DNA of 64,000 nt from Gallionella sp. (GTDB taxonomy: Bacteria; Pseudomonadota; Gammaproteobacteria; Burkholderiales; Gallionellaceae), in assembly GCA_030700315.1 (NCBI GenBank), contig JAUYJO010000006.1:1-64000 (forward strand), given 5' to 3'. A program made the translations under genes and the position numbers. Every line of letters starts with the position of its first letter. Position 1 is the stretch's first letter. The notes beneath the pieces were generated by a model. The model was given only the letters and a program-made list of their open reading frames with translations. It made no database searches and had not been told where the DNA came from. Positions 8,733 through 17,439 of the stretch are shown here, one piece after another.

Positions 8733-10163
8733 TCAGCCAGCCCGATGTGCCAGTGCCTGCAACACCGCCTTGAGCAACTGCCAGCAGCGCGCGACAGATT
8801 CGATTTCCACCCGCTCGCCGGGCGCGTGCGCGCCGCGTATATCCGGGCCAAAGGAGATCATCATGTCCAGATGCGGGTGGCTGGCGGCGAGCAGGCCGCA
8901 TTCCAGCCCGGCGTGGATCACCTGCAGCGAGGCGGGCGGGCCGAATTGTTCGGCGTAAACCTGCTGGCACAACACCAGCAAATCGGAAGCGGGATTCGGC
9001 GTCCAGCCCGGATACGCGCCGCCCTTTTCTGCTTGAAATCCATAGGCTGAAGCATGCGCCGCCAGCTTATCGGCCAGCACATCGGCTCGTGCGTCGTGCA
9101 GCGAGCGCACCTTGAAGGTGGCTTTGCACACGCCCTGTTGCAGCGCGAGCACGCCGAGATTGGATGAGGTATCGGTCACGCCGGGGAAATCCGCACTGAC
9201 CTGTGCGACACCATTCGCGGCAATATCAAGGAAAGCGAACAAGCGATCGCGCTCCGCCATTGCCATTGCCATTGCTGTGCAAGAAAAATCGGACCCAGCA
9301 TGCGCAACAAGTGTATCGGGTAGCGTGTCGTAATGCTTGCACACAAACAACACCTTCGCATCAACTTCAGCGAAGCGCTGCCGCCATGCCTCATGCCGAT
9401 GCCGCACCCACTCATCGATATTCGACGCCATCACAACGGGCAACGCGCAAATCGCGCAGCGCCTCCGCCAGCAGCTTGATGGCATTACCGCGCCCAAGAT
9501 GGATATCGATGCCGGAATGGCCGCCGCGCAACCCGGACACTTCAAAGCGCAGCAGCGCATAGTCCGGCGGCACATCTTCCTGCGCGTAATCGTGGCGCAC
9601 CTCCACATCTACGCCGCCCGCGCAGCCGAGATAGAAATGCCCCCATTCCTCGGTATCCAAGTTGATCAGCGTCTTGCCCTGCAAGGTGCCGGGCACCAGT
9701 CCACGCGCACCGTCCATGCCAGACTCCTCGTTGACGGTGAGCAGCACCTCCAGCGGCGGATGGATCAGGCCAGTCTCTTCCAGCGCGGCCAGCGCGAGCG
9801 CGACGCCGATGCCGTCGTCGCGCCCAGCGTGGTGTCCTCCGCCACCACCCAGCCCTCGCGCACCTGCGCGTTGATCGGGTCGCGTTCAAAGTCATGCACA
9901 GTGCCGGCATTGGCCTGGCACACCATGTCGAGATGGCCCTGCAGGGTCACGCCGGGCAGCGCCTCGCAACCGGGGCTGGCGCTCTTCCTCAGAATCAGGT
10001 TGCCCACGGCATCGACGCTGGCCTCGATGCCGCGCGCCCGCGCCCAAGCGGTCAGATGTTCGATCAGCGCCGCCTCGTGCAGCGAGGAACGCGGTATCGC
10101 GCACAGCGCCGCGAAGTGCGCCCAGACCGAGTGTGGTTGCAGATTATCCAGATTGCCGGCCAT
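8733..10163 (-). pseudogene. pepD: aminoacyl-histidine dipeptidase pepD, broken by two lesions
   Basis: PepD (peptidase M20) family sequence is recognisable across three minus-strand frames. The start region has GHLDMVCQANAG. A frame change follows TTLGA near 9820; restoring one base gives the metal-site DDGIG. The middle part ([26 protein letters not shown]) reads to a stop near 9412. The C-terminal part then resumes in another frame ([13 protein letters not shown] to the end, with GGAYPGW and HAGLECG). At the second junction the GG-x-x-RNAIPRE segment known from the family is missing, so this lesion is more than a single base. The first could be a sequencing error, but the loss of a catalytic segment argues for a true pseudogene. 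Confidence 0.8.
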
Positions 10164-10311
10164 TAAAATTTCCTGCGATACGTATTGAATTCGACATGCC
10201 CGCTCATTTCTGTTTTTATCCATCATGAACAGAGCGCAGTTTAAAACAATTTGAAACTCCATTTCCGTTGCAAGCTTCCGAAAATCACCACGATTCTGCT
10301 ACAGTCACGCC

Positions 10312-11028
10312 ATGAGCAAACTAACCCTGGACCGCATCCTGCAATCGCAGGGCTTTGGCACCCGCAAGTGGTGCAGTGAATTGATCGCCGATGGCGAAGT
10401 GAGCCTCGGCGATAAAGCCGTTCGGGACAGCCGCATCGCGTTTGAGACCGATGGCCTTGAGTTCGCCGTCTACGGCGAAGTGTGGACTTACCGCGAGCAT
10501 GTCTATATCGCGTTGAACAAGCCGGCCAATTTCGAATGCTCGCGCAAGGCCAGCCACCACCCCGGCGTGCTGACCCTCCTGCCGGAGCAATTCGCCCGGC
10601 GCGACGTGCAGCCGGTCGGTCGCCTCGATCACGACACCACCGGCCTGCTGCTGATGTCGGATGACGGGCCGTTCATCCACAAACAGTCTTCGCCCAAACA
10701 TCATGTGCCCAAGGTCTATGTCGCCACCACGCAGGAACCGGTCACGCCGGAACTGGTCGCGCAATTGCTGGCCGGTGTGAAACTGCACGACGAGCCGGGA
10801 TCGCTGGCGGCGGTGACCTGCCGCAAGGTCGATATCCATCAACTTGAGATCGTGCTGGAGCAGGGCAAATACCATCAGGTCAAACGCATGCTGGCCGCCG
10901 CCGAGAACCACTGCGTCGCGCTGCGCCGCACGCAGATCGGCCTGCTGAAACTCGATGAGCTGGGGCTGGCCGAGGGCGCATGGTGTTATCTCGATGCGGC
11001 GCAACTGGCGCTGCTGAAGCCGGGCTGA
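10312..11028 (+). CDS. rsuA: RsuA-type 16S rRNA pseudouridine synthase
   Basis: A pseudouridine synthase of the RsuA family, 238 residues. It has an N-terminal S4 RNA-binding domain (residues 1-55), then the catalytic GRLDHDTTGLLLMSD motif with the essential Asp near residue 106, and a C-terminal GKYHQVKRM motif. E. coli RsuA modifies U516 of 16S rRNA; this assignment to small-subunit RNA follows the family and is likely but not proven. The GC-rich codon use is unlike the AT-richer cytochrome region further on. It is a monocistronic-looking housekeeping gene divergent from the pepD remnant. Confidence 0.9.
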   Translation: MSKLTLDRILQSQGFGTRKWCSELIADGEVSLGDKAVRDSRIAFETDGLEFAVYGEVWTYREHVYIALNKPANFECSRKASHHPGVLTLLPEQFARRDVQPVGRLDHDTTGLLLMSDDGPFIHKQSSPKHHVPKVYVATTQEPVTPELVAQLLAGVKLHDEPGSLAAVTCRKVDIHQLEIVLEQGKYHQVKRMLAAAENHCVALRRTQIGLLKLDELGLAEGAWCYLDAAQLALLKPG

Positions 11029-11044
11029 TATTCCCGACGTGCCT

Positions 11045-11200
11045 GGCTGTGGGTGCAATCTAAAGTGGTAGTGCGACCCAAAAACCCAACCCCTCCCGGC
11101 CTCCCCTTATCAGGGGAGGAGCATTGCTCTCCCCCTGACAAGGGGGAGCTGGAGGGGGTTAGGTTTTTGAGTTGCACCTTTACTTTCAAATGCACTCCGC
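11045..11200. repeat. MITE-like repeat with long terminal inverted repeats, family D copy 1
   Basis: Ends read GTGGGTGCAATCTAAAGTGG and its approximate inverse near 11200; the interior contains GGGGAGG/CCTCCCC-type hairpins. A second copy is at 49259-49438. It fills the gap between rsuA and the GTPase gene. Confidence 0.75.
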
Positions 11201-11270
11201 GCCGTTTTATAGAAGACGAGCGCAAGCCGTCCGGAGTAAAATCCGCCTCCGTTCACAAAGCCCAGCTAAA

Positions 11271-12164
11271 ATGTCCATCCAGTGGTTCCCCGGTCACATG
11301 ACCTCGGCGCGCAAGAAGGCCGCCGAGACCATGGAGTTCATCGATGTCGTCATCGAAGTGCTGGATGCGCGCGCGCCCGAAGCGAGCCGCAACCCGATGA
11401 TCCGCGAGCTGCGCGAGCACCGCAAGCGTCCCTGCCTGATGATACTCAACAAGGCGGATCTCGCCGATCCTGCCATCACCCAAGCCTGGCTCGATTTCTA
11501 CAACAAAAAACTGGGCGTCAAGGCGGTGGCCTTGAGTTGCAAGAGCGCCAGCGAAGCCGCCAAAGTGCCCAAATTGTGCCAGCCGCTCGCGCCGCATCGC
11601 GACAGCAATTTCAAGCCGCTGCGCATGATGATCATGGGCATTCCCAACGTCGGCAAATCCACGCTGATGAACATGCTGCTCAAGCGCCGCGTCGCCAATG
11701 TTGGCGACGAGCCCGCCGTAACCAAATCGCAGCAGTGCCACAGCCTGAACGAACGCATGACGCTCACCGACTCGCCCGGCTTGATGTGGCCGAAGATCGA
11801 ACATCATAGCGACGGCCTGATGCTTGCGGCAATCCACGCCATCGGCCGCAACGCCGTCATCGAAGAAGAAATCGCCGAATATCTCGCCACCGTCCTGCTG
11901 GCGCGCTACCCCGCGCAACTCGCCGAACGCTTCAAGCTGGATACGGCGAATATGGACGGTGTCGGCGTGATCGAAGCCGTCGCCCAAAAGCGCGGCTGCC
12001 TGCTGAAAGGCCGGGGCGGCGAGGCGGATCTGGAGAAAGCGTCGATGATCCTGCTGACGGAATATCGCGCCGGCAAACTGGGGCGCATCAGTCTCGAGAC
12101 GCCCGAATCGCGCGCGACGATGCTCCTGAGGTCGCAAAATAACCCGAGCACGCAAAGCAAATAG
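11271..12164 (+). CDS. ylqF: YlqF/RbgA-family ribosome-associated GTPase
   Basis: A circularly permuted GTPase of the YlqF family. It opens with the diagnostic IQWFPGHM, then NKADL (G4), then the P-loop GIPNVGKSTLMN (G1) and DSPGL (G3), in the permuted order G4-G1-G3. Relatives assist late assembly of the large ribosomal subunit. The track ORF starts 33 codons early inside untranslated or repeat sequence; the ATG at 11271 begins the conserved MSIQWFPGHM. The next gene starts on the base after its stop codon, so the two are probably co-transcribed. Confidence 0.92.
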   Translation: MSIQWFPGHMTSARKKAAETMEFIDVVIEVLDARAPEASRNPMIRELREHRKRPCLMILNKADLADPAITQAWLDFYNKKLGVKAVALSCKSASEAAKVPKLCQPLAPHRDSNFKPLRMMIMGIPNVGKSTLMNMLLKRRVANVGDEPAVTKSQQCHSLNERMTLTDSPGLMWPKIEHHSDGLMLAAIHAIGRNAVIEEEIAEYLATVLLARYPAQLAERFKLDTANMDGVGVIEAVAQKRGCLLKGRGGEADLEKASMILLTEYRAGKLGRISLETPESRATMLLRSQNNPSTQSK

Positions 12165-13412
12165 ATGGTCTGCCCCGCTGCCCCGAGCTGGCCGGTCATT
12201 CACTGGAACGAGTCAGGCGAAGAAAAATCCGCCCGCTGGCGCTCGGAAAGCGGTACACCTGCGCCGCAAAAAGTGGTAGTCGCCGATGATCGTATGAACG
12301 CCGATGCAGCCTACCGCCTGGCCTGCGAGGGAACCGCGCTGCTGTGGCGGGGCGATTTTCACAACGCGCGCCAATTGCTGCAAGCGATGGCGCGGCGCGC
12401 GGATGAAAAACCGCGCAAGCGCAAAAACAAGGAAGCCGCTGCCACCCCTGTCGAAGCCTTTCATCTGCATCGTCAGGCGCAGTCGCAACGCGCCCGCACG
12501 CTGTGCATGCTGCTGCTCCCGTTCGCTGCCGACCACAGCATGCCCCTGCGCCGCGCGCCCGATGTGCGCGCGGCGTGCATGGATGCATACGGCGCAGCGG
12601 CAGAACCCTATGTCGCCTCGCTGCGCGGACTGCAGGGGCTGATCGGCGCATACGAGTGGCGCAAAAATGGCGTGGGGATTGCGGCGCTGGGTGCGCGCAT
12701 CCACCCGCATTACGGCGTATTTGCTCCGATACGCGGCGAATACATCGGGCTGGTGAGCGAGGCGCCGTTACCCGAACTGGCGGGTATACCCGCTTCCCTC
12801 ACCCCAACCCTCTCCCGCCAGCGTGAGAGGGGGCAAACGAATCGCTGCGCGAATTCTTTGTTATCTGCGTCCCGATCCGTCGCCTTCGACATTGGCACCG
12901 GCACCGGCGTGCTCGCTGCCGTGCTGGCGCGCCGTGGCATCAAACGCATCATCGCCACCGATCAGGATCAGCGCGCCCTCGCCTGTGCGCGCGAAAATCT
13001 GGTGCGACTGGGATTCGATGCGCAAGTCGAAGTCGTGCAAGCCGATCTTTTCCCCGCAGGCCGCGCCGCACTGGTGGTATGCAATCCGCCGTGGGTTCCG
13101 GCACGCCCCAGCTCGCCGCTGGAGCATGCCATATTCGACCCGGATAGCCGCATGTTGCGCGGCTTCCTCAGCGGCCTGGCCGCGCATCTGGAGACGGGCG
13201 GCGAAGGCTGGCTGATTCTCTCCGATCTTGCCGAGCATCTGGGCCTGCGCACGCGCGCCGAGCTGCTGGCCATGATCGATGCGGCCGGCTTGAAGGTATT
13301 GGGAAAAACAGATGTGAAGCCGCATCACCCGCGCGCCAGCGATACCAGCGACCCGCTGCATGCGGCGCGCGCCGCAGAACTCACTTCGCTGTGGCGGTTG
13401 GCGGCGAAGTAG
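12165..13412 (+). CDS. SAM-dependent methyltransferase (HemK/small-domain type) carrying an in-frame repeat insertion
   Basis: A 415-residue protein. The C-terminal half is a class I methyltransferase with motif I DIGTGTG (242-248), a TDQD acidic loop and the NPPW motif typical of enzymes methylating planar nitrogens (HemK/PrmC and N6-adenine types). The N-terminal 200 residues are an uncharacterised helical domain. Residues 207-232 are encoded by a copy of repeat family B lying in the reverse orientation, with no frame disruption, exactly in the linker between the two domains. The start ATG directly follows the stop of the ylqF-like gene. The substrate is unknown; protein glutamine or RNA are both possible. 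Confidence 0.8.
   Translation: MVCPAAPSWPVIHWNESGEEKSARWRSESGTPAPQKVVVADDRMNADAAYRLACEGTALLWRGDFHNARQLLQAMARRADEKPRKRKNKEAAATPVEAFHLHRQAQSQRARTLCMLLLPFAADHSMPLRRAPDVRAACMDAYGAAAEPYVASLRGLQGLIGAYEWRKNGVGIAALGARIHPHYGVFAPIRGEYIGLVSEAPLPELAGIPASLTPTLSRQRERGQTNRCANSLLSASRSVAFDIGTGTGVLAAVLARRGIKRIIATDQDQRALACARENLVRLGFDAQVEVVQADLFPAGRAALVVCNPPWVPARPSSPLEHAIFDPDSRMLRGFLSGLAAHLETGGEGWLILSDLAEHLGLRTRAELLAMIDAAGLKVLGKTDVKPHHPRASDTSDPLHAARAAELTSLWRLAAK
12785..12860. repeat. family B repeat fragment inside a coding region
   Basis: The reverse complement of this segment matches repeat B at 5501 and 6987, including GCGCAGCGATTCGTT and the CCCGC...GCGGGAGAGG hairpin. It is read in frame as residues 207-232 of the methyltransferase. 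Confidence 0.85.
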
Positions 13413-13461
13413 CGACCTTCAAACCACATTGCAACCAACTTATTTTATTTATTGAATTAGT

Positions 13462-13538
<77 letters not shown>

Positions 13539-13569
13539 CTCTGCAAGACCTGTCGGCCTTGTCAAAAAA

Positions 13570-14532
13570 CTAAAATTGCCGCGTGGCAGCAACGTGCGAC
13601 AATTCTATCAAATATTGCTTGTATTTAGAATCGGCCAATGAGGCGATGGCCGCACTGGCCAACTCCGCTTCGCGCATGGCCTGCTGGCGGGTAAAATCCA
13701 GCGCGCCGGTTGCGTGAATAATTTCCAGCACTTCGGCAAATTTTCCCACATCGCCTTGCTCGATTGCGCCGCGCACCACGCTCACCTGCTGCGGCGTACC
13801 GTGTTGCATGGCGTAGATAAGCGGCAGCGTGGGTTTGCCTTCGGCGAGGTCGTCGCCGAGATGTTTGCCGGTCTGCTGCTCATCGGCCGAATAGTCCAGC
13901 ACATCGTCGATCAACTGGAACGCGGTGCCGAGGTGCATGCCGTATTTTGCCGCAGCGTCTTCGTCGGCAGCGGAAGCCTTGCCCAGAATCGCGCCGAGGC
14001 GCATTGCCGCCTCGAACAGCTTGGCAGTCTTGCAGTGGATCACGCGCATGTAGTTGGCGGCGTCCACATCCGCGTCGTGGCAGTTGAGCAGTTGCAACAC
14101 CTCGCCCTCGGCGATGGTGTTGGTGGCGTCGGCCAGTGTTTGCATCACGCGCATCTCGCCTACCGCGACCATCATCTGGAAGGCGCGTGAATATAGAAAA
14201 TCGCCGACCAGCACGCTGGCAGAATTGCCAAACAGCGCATTGGCCGTCTCACGCCCACGGCGCAAAGCGGATTCATCCACCACATCGTCGTGCAACAGGG
14301 TGGCGGTATGAATAAATTCCACTACCGCCGCTAGGTCGTGATGGTATTTTCCCCGATAGCCGAATGCCTCGGCGGACAGCACCACCAAGGCCGGACGCAA
14401 CCGCTTGCCGCCGCTGTTGATGATGTATTCGCCGACCTGATTGATCAGCAGCACTTCCGAATGCAGCCGGGTGCGTATCACCTGATCCACCGCAGCGATG
14501 TCAGCCGCGAGCAATTGCTTGAGGTTTTCCAA
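13570..14532 (-). CDS. ispB: octaprenyl diphosphate synthase
   Basis: A trans-isoprenyl diphosphate synthase that builds the side chain of ubiquinone from FPP and IPP. The first aspartate-rich motif DDVVDE and the following RRG, and the second motif DDVLDYSADE, are all present. Length (320) matches IspB. The start is a TTG (14532) preceded by AGAAGG at a suitable distance; no ATG lies near the N-terminus of the conserved region. In many proteobacteria rplU-rpmA-obg lies divergent to ispB; here the upstream region instead holds an AT-rich inverted-repeat island and repeats. Confidence 0.93.
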   Translation of the reverse strand: MENLKQLLAADIAAVDQVIRTRLHSEVLLINQVGEYIINSGGKRLRPALVVLSAEAFGYRGKYHHDLAAVVEFIHTATLLHDDVVDESALRRGRETANALFGNSASVLVGDFLYSRAFQMMVAVGEMRVMQTLADATNTIAEGEVLQLLNCHDADVDAANYMRVIHCKTAKLFEAAMRLGAILGKASAADEDAAAKYGMHLGTAFQLIDDVLDYSADEQQTGKHLGDDLAEGKPTLPLIYAMQHGTPQQVSVVRGAIEQGDVGKFAEVLEIIHATGALDFTRQQAMREAELASAAIASLADSKYKQYLIELSHVAATRQF

Positions 14533-14578
14533 AAATGCCTTCTATTCTGATTTGTTGTGCTACCGGACTTTGCTACTA

Positions 14579-14704
14579 AAGGAGCTGTTAATTAACTACT
14601 GTTACAGTTTTGGCTTATCAAAACAAGTTAACAAGCGACTAAACGAGTTGTTAAAACAAACTGCGCTAGCGGTAAATGTTACAGTTAATTTTTAACGACT
14701 CCTA
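14579..14704. repeat. AT-rich segment bounded by imperfect inverted repeats
   Basis: About 125 bp rich in A and T starts with AGGAGCTGTTAATTAAC and ends with the approximate inverse, GTTAATTTTTAACGACTCCT. TGTTACAG also occurs twice in direct orientation. The composition differs from both sides. It may be a small non-autonomous element or a protein-binding region; nothing codes here. Confidence 0.45.
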
Positions 14705-14810
14705 ACAGGCATGGCAATTATGCCGCCGCTGATAATGAAACATTTCGAAAAATTGCTTTGCGTTTACTCCGAGCAACAGCTCAGGTCGAAAAAAACTCCC
14801 GCGCCAGATA

Positions 14811-15115
14811 CTAACGTCCAACCACCCCCTGCGCGTCGAGCGCTTCGCTTCCCCCTTTGCAAAAGGGGGGCTGAGGGGGACTTGAAGTGCGCCGCTCTCT
14901 CGTCACCTGCTGCAAATCCCCCCTGCCCCCCTTTTTCAAAGGGGGGGTCTCACCCCTCCCAGCCTTCCTCATATAGTGGAGGAAGGAGAAAACAGCCACA
15001 CTTGAGTAGTTAGGGAAGCAGAAATTACAAATGTACCCGTTTGAAGTGCCTTACCGTAGGAGCGGCTTTAGCCGCGATGCCTTTGAATTCGCGGCTAAAG
15101 CCGCCCCTACAGCAA
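14811..15115. repeat. cluster of intergenic palindromes upstream of the solute-binding gene
   Basis: This stretch holds CCCCCTTTGCAAAAGGGGG- and CCCCCTTTTTCAAAGGGGG-type hairpins (related to family F), then at about 15057-15112 the hairpin AGGAGCGGCTTTAGCCGC with its inverse. Together with the AT-rich island it fills the gap of about 670 bp between ispB and the next gene. I see no gene in it. Confidence 0.6.
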
Positions 15116-15206
15116 CTCCCTGAGTCGCGCCACTTTTTATAAATGGTATTTTGGTAATTTCACGCTCCCTCACCAGCTATGCGCAGGCTATTGTGACACC
15201 TCTGCG

Positions 15207-16379
15207 TCACTGTTTGAATACAAAAGACCTCTCCCCGCCTTCGTCTTTTTTGACCTTGCAGATAACGGGGTGTTTGACCGGCATGTTTTCCGAGGTGAAA
15301 CTTGTTTTGCCGGTTACGCCCTCACAATCCTTGCGATTGATTAAGGCCTCTCTGACCAGCAAGGTATCAGTCGAACCTGCTTCCTTGATCGCTTCAGCAA
15401 CCAGCATGAAAGTGTCATACGCCAAAGCGGCAAAGCGGTCTGGCTTGCCTTCCCCAAAATCTTTTATAAATTCATCCATTTTGGCCGATTTGTTATCAGC
15501 AAAAAAAGTTGTGTAGGCAAGTGTTTCGTTTACCGCATCCCCGCCCTGCAAATACTCTTCTGAATAAAGATCTTCGCCACCGATGAGGGGGAGGGGTAGC
15601 CCGGCTTTTTTCAACTCCTGTGCAAGCAACACGGCTTCTGTAGCACCTCCCGTATAGACCACTCCATGCAGGGTATCTGGGCTTTTCTTTATCGCCGCAA
15701 TCACGGCTTCTATGTTGCGCCCCCCCGCAAAGGGGTCGTAGGTGTCGGCTTCAAGCTTGATCACGCCGTTATGTTTAGCCAGCGCCTTCTTGAACAGCGA
15801 GCTTAATTCCAGAGAAAATTCATTATCAGCAGCCGTGACCAATGCGTAATTAACGCCCAACTCTTTAATGGAGTATTTGATTAAATCCTCCGTTGCGGTC
15901 TCATCGGGAACGGCAGTGCGAAACACGAACGGGCCGCTGGCCTTGAGATGCCTCCTTGAGCCAACTGAAATAAACAGGGTTTTGGAATCGTTAACCAAAT
16001 GAATAGGCGAAAAAGTGGATGACCCTGTAGGCGCAGCCAGGATTGCGATGGCTCTCTGGCTGATAAGATCTTTCACGATTTTATTGGCCATCCCTATATC
16101 GCTTTGATCATCGAAGTGGAGCACTTTGATCTCTTTTCCCGCTATGCCACCCTGGGCATTGAATCGCTTGGCCGCCGCCAAAGCTCCGGCCACTACACTC
16201 TTGCCGTAGGCTGCTTCGTCACCTGTTTCAGGCCCGACTATGCCTATGATCAAAGGCCTTTCATCTTTTACTATTTCTGGCGTCTTTGCTGCCTCTTTTT
16301 TATCCGAGCAACCGGAGAGCAGAGCCATCACCATGACCACGATAACCATCAGGCCGATTTTGTTATGGGGTGTTTTCAT
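15207..16379 (-). CDS. branched-chain amino acid-type solute-binding lipoprotein (Peripla_BP_6)
   Basis: A 390-residue periplasmic binding protein of the LivK type, anchored as a lipoprotein: the signal segment ends in LLSGC. The mature protein starts IIGIVGPETGDEAAYGKS, typical of type I periplasmic binding folds, and contains the GGIAGKEIKVL and YDTFMLVAEAI segments of the family. No LivHMGF permease or ATPase genes are nearby, so it is an orphan. It may act as a ligand sensor or feed a transporter encoded elsewhere. The adjacent Gld-type ABC genes are exporters by family and are unlikely partners. The ligand cannot be inferred. Confidence 0.88.
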   Translation of the reverse strand: MKTPHNKIGLMVIVVMVMALLSGCSDKKEAAKTPEIVKDERPLIIGIVGPETGDEAAYGKSVVAGALAAAKRFNAQGGIAGKEIKVLHFDDQSDIGMANKIVKDLISQRAIAILAAPTGSSTFSPIHLVNDSKTLFISVGSRRHLKASGPFVFRTAVPDETATEDLIKYSIKELGVNYALVTAADNEFSLELSSLFKKALAKHNGVIKLEADTYDPFAGGRNIEAVIAAIKKSPDTLHGVVYTGGATEAVLLAQELKKAGLPLPLIGGEDLYSEEYLQGGDAVNETLAYTTFFADNKSAKMDEFIKDFGEGKPDRFAALAYDTFMLVAEAIKEAGSTDTLLVREALINRKDCEGVTGKTSFTSENMPVKHPVICKVKKDEGGERSFVFKQ

Positions 16380-16476
16380 AGGAGTATATTGATTCGGTCA
16401 TTATTAAAAATGGGTGCATCGACTTACCAAACTCCAAGCCGGACAAGCCGGAATAAAAAATATTGCTCGGAATAAT

Positions 16477-17439
16477 TCACCCGCCCACGTCCACTTCCTG
16501 CAACTTATCCATATTTAAAAGTAGGGTTTCGACTAGCCCCTCTTCGACATCAAAGACTTTTTTCGCCCGATCAACCTTGGCAAAATATCCTCTTTTCGCA
16601 CGATCCTTGTTGCCGATAGTGAGTATATAGGGCTTCTCTATTTTTTCTTGATGTATGGTCAACTGCAACATCGGTGCAGCCAGACCATAGGGCGCAAGAT
16701 CAGCCGGGCTTTCATCGACAAAGGCCTTTATTTCGCCATTTTTTATCGCGTACAGATATTCCAGCACCTTTGCCATGGAGGCTATCCCCGGCGCGGGTTC
16801 AAGCATATTCCATTTTGACTGATTCTGCACCACCACCACCCGGCCCGCACCCTTTTTGGCTATTTCAAGCCGGCTCAATTTGGTCGGATCGAAATCCAGA
16901 ATGGTCTTGTCGCGCAAGGCATAGGCATCCTGGCTCACCTCTTTCTTGAGGTCCGAGTGTACGCGGTACACCTCCGGCCTTCCCTTGAACATGACATACG
17001 CCATATTATTGGTCGGGCCTCTTTCGCCGAAAACAATAACCGTTTCCCCGTTGGCAGACTTCAAGCCCATTTCGACCTCGGGATCGCCCAAGCCCAGCTC
17101 GACTAATTTGGCTTGGTCAACCTTGTCGAACAGTACCGCATCTTTCCTGGAGGTGACGACGTTGGTCAAGAGCTTTTCTATCGCTTTGACATCCCCCTTG
17201 GCGCTTAATGGCTGAACCAGCTTCCACTCGTCTTTTTCCCGAACCACCTTGATTTGGCGGTTTTCTTTAAGATAATTTATCCAGAATTCCGAGATATCCT
17301 TCACTGCCGTGGGCAGCAGTTTCAGTTGCTCTTCTTTCAACTGCTTGATTGTTTCCTCCTTCTTGTCGAAGAAGAAGAACGCACCGCTCAGCGCGATCAG
17401 CACGATAAACCAGAAAAGGGTCTTTTTAGTAAAGTTCAC
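16477..17439 (-). CDS. DUF4340-like membrane-anchored protein
   Basis: A 320-residue protein with one N-terminal membrane helix (FWFIVLIALSGAFFFF) and a periplasmic region of repeating alpha/beta units (for example WKLVQPLSAKGD, VYRVHSDLKKEV). This matches the DUF4340 pattern known from GldG-linked ABC loci. The start is GTG at 17439, overlapping the upstream TGA as GTGA, so expression is coupled to the GldG-like gene. Function is unknown; in this context it is probably the periplasmic partner of the ABC complex. Confidence 0.8.
   Translation of the reverse strand: MNFTKKTLFWFIVLIALSGAFFFFDKKEETIKQLKEEQLKLLPTAVKDISEFWINYLKENRQIKVVREKDEWKLVQPLSAKGDVKAIEKLLTNVVTSRKDAVLFDKVDQAKLVELGLGDPEVEMGLKSANGETVIVFGERGPTNNMAYVMFKGRPEVYRVHSDLKKEVSQDAYALRDKTILDFDPTKLSRLEIAKKGAGRVVVVQNQSKWNMLEPAPGIASMAKVLEYLYAIKNGEIKAFVDESPADLAPYGLAAPMLQLTIHQEKIEKPYILTIGNKDRAKRGYFAKVDRAKKVFDVEEGLVETLLLNMDKLQEVDVGG

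Noticed and set aside
9337-10188. 283-aa plus-strand ORF.
   Set aside because: Antisense shadow of the pepD remnant; GC-rich codon bias explains the open frame.
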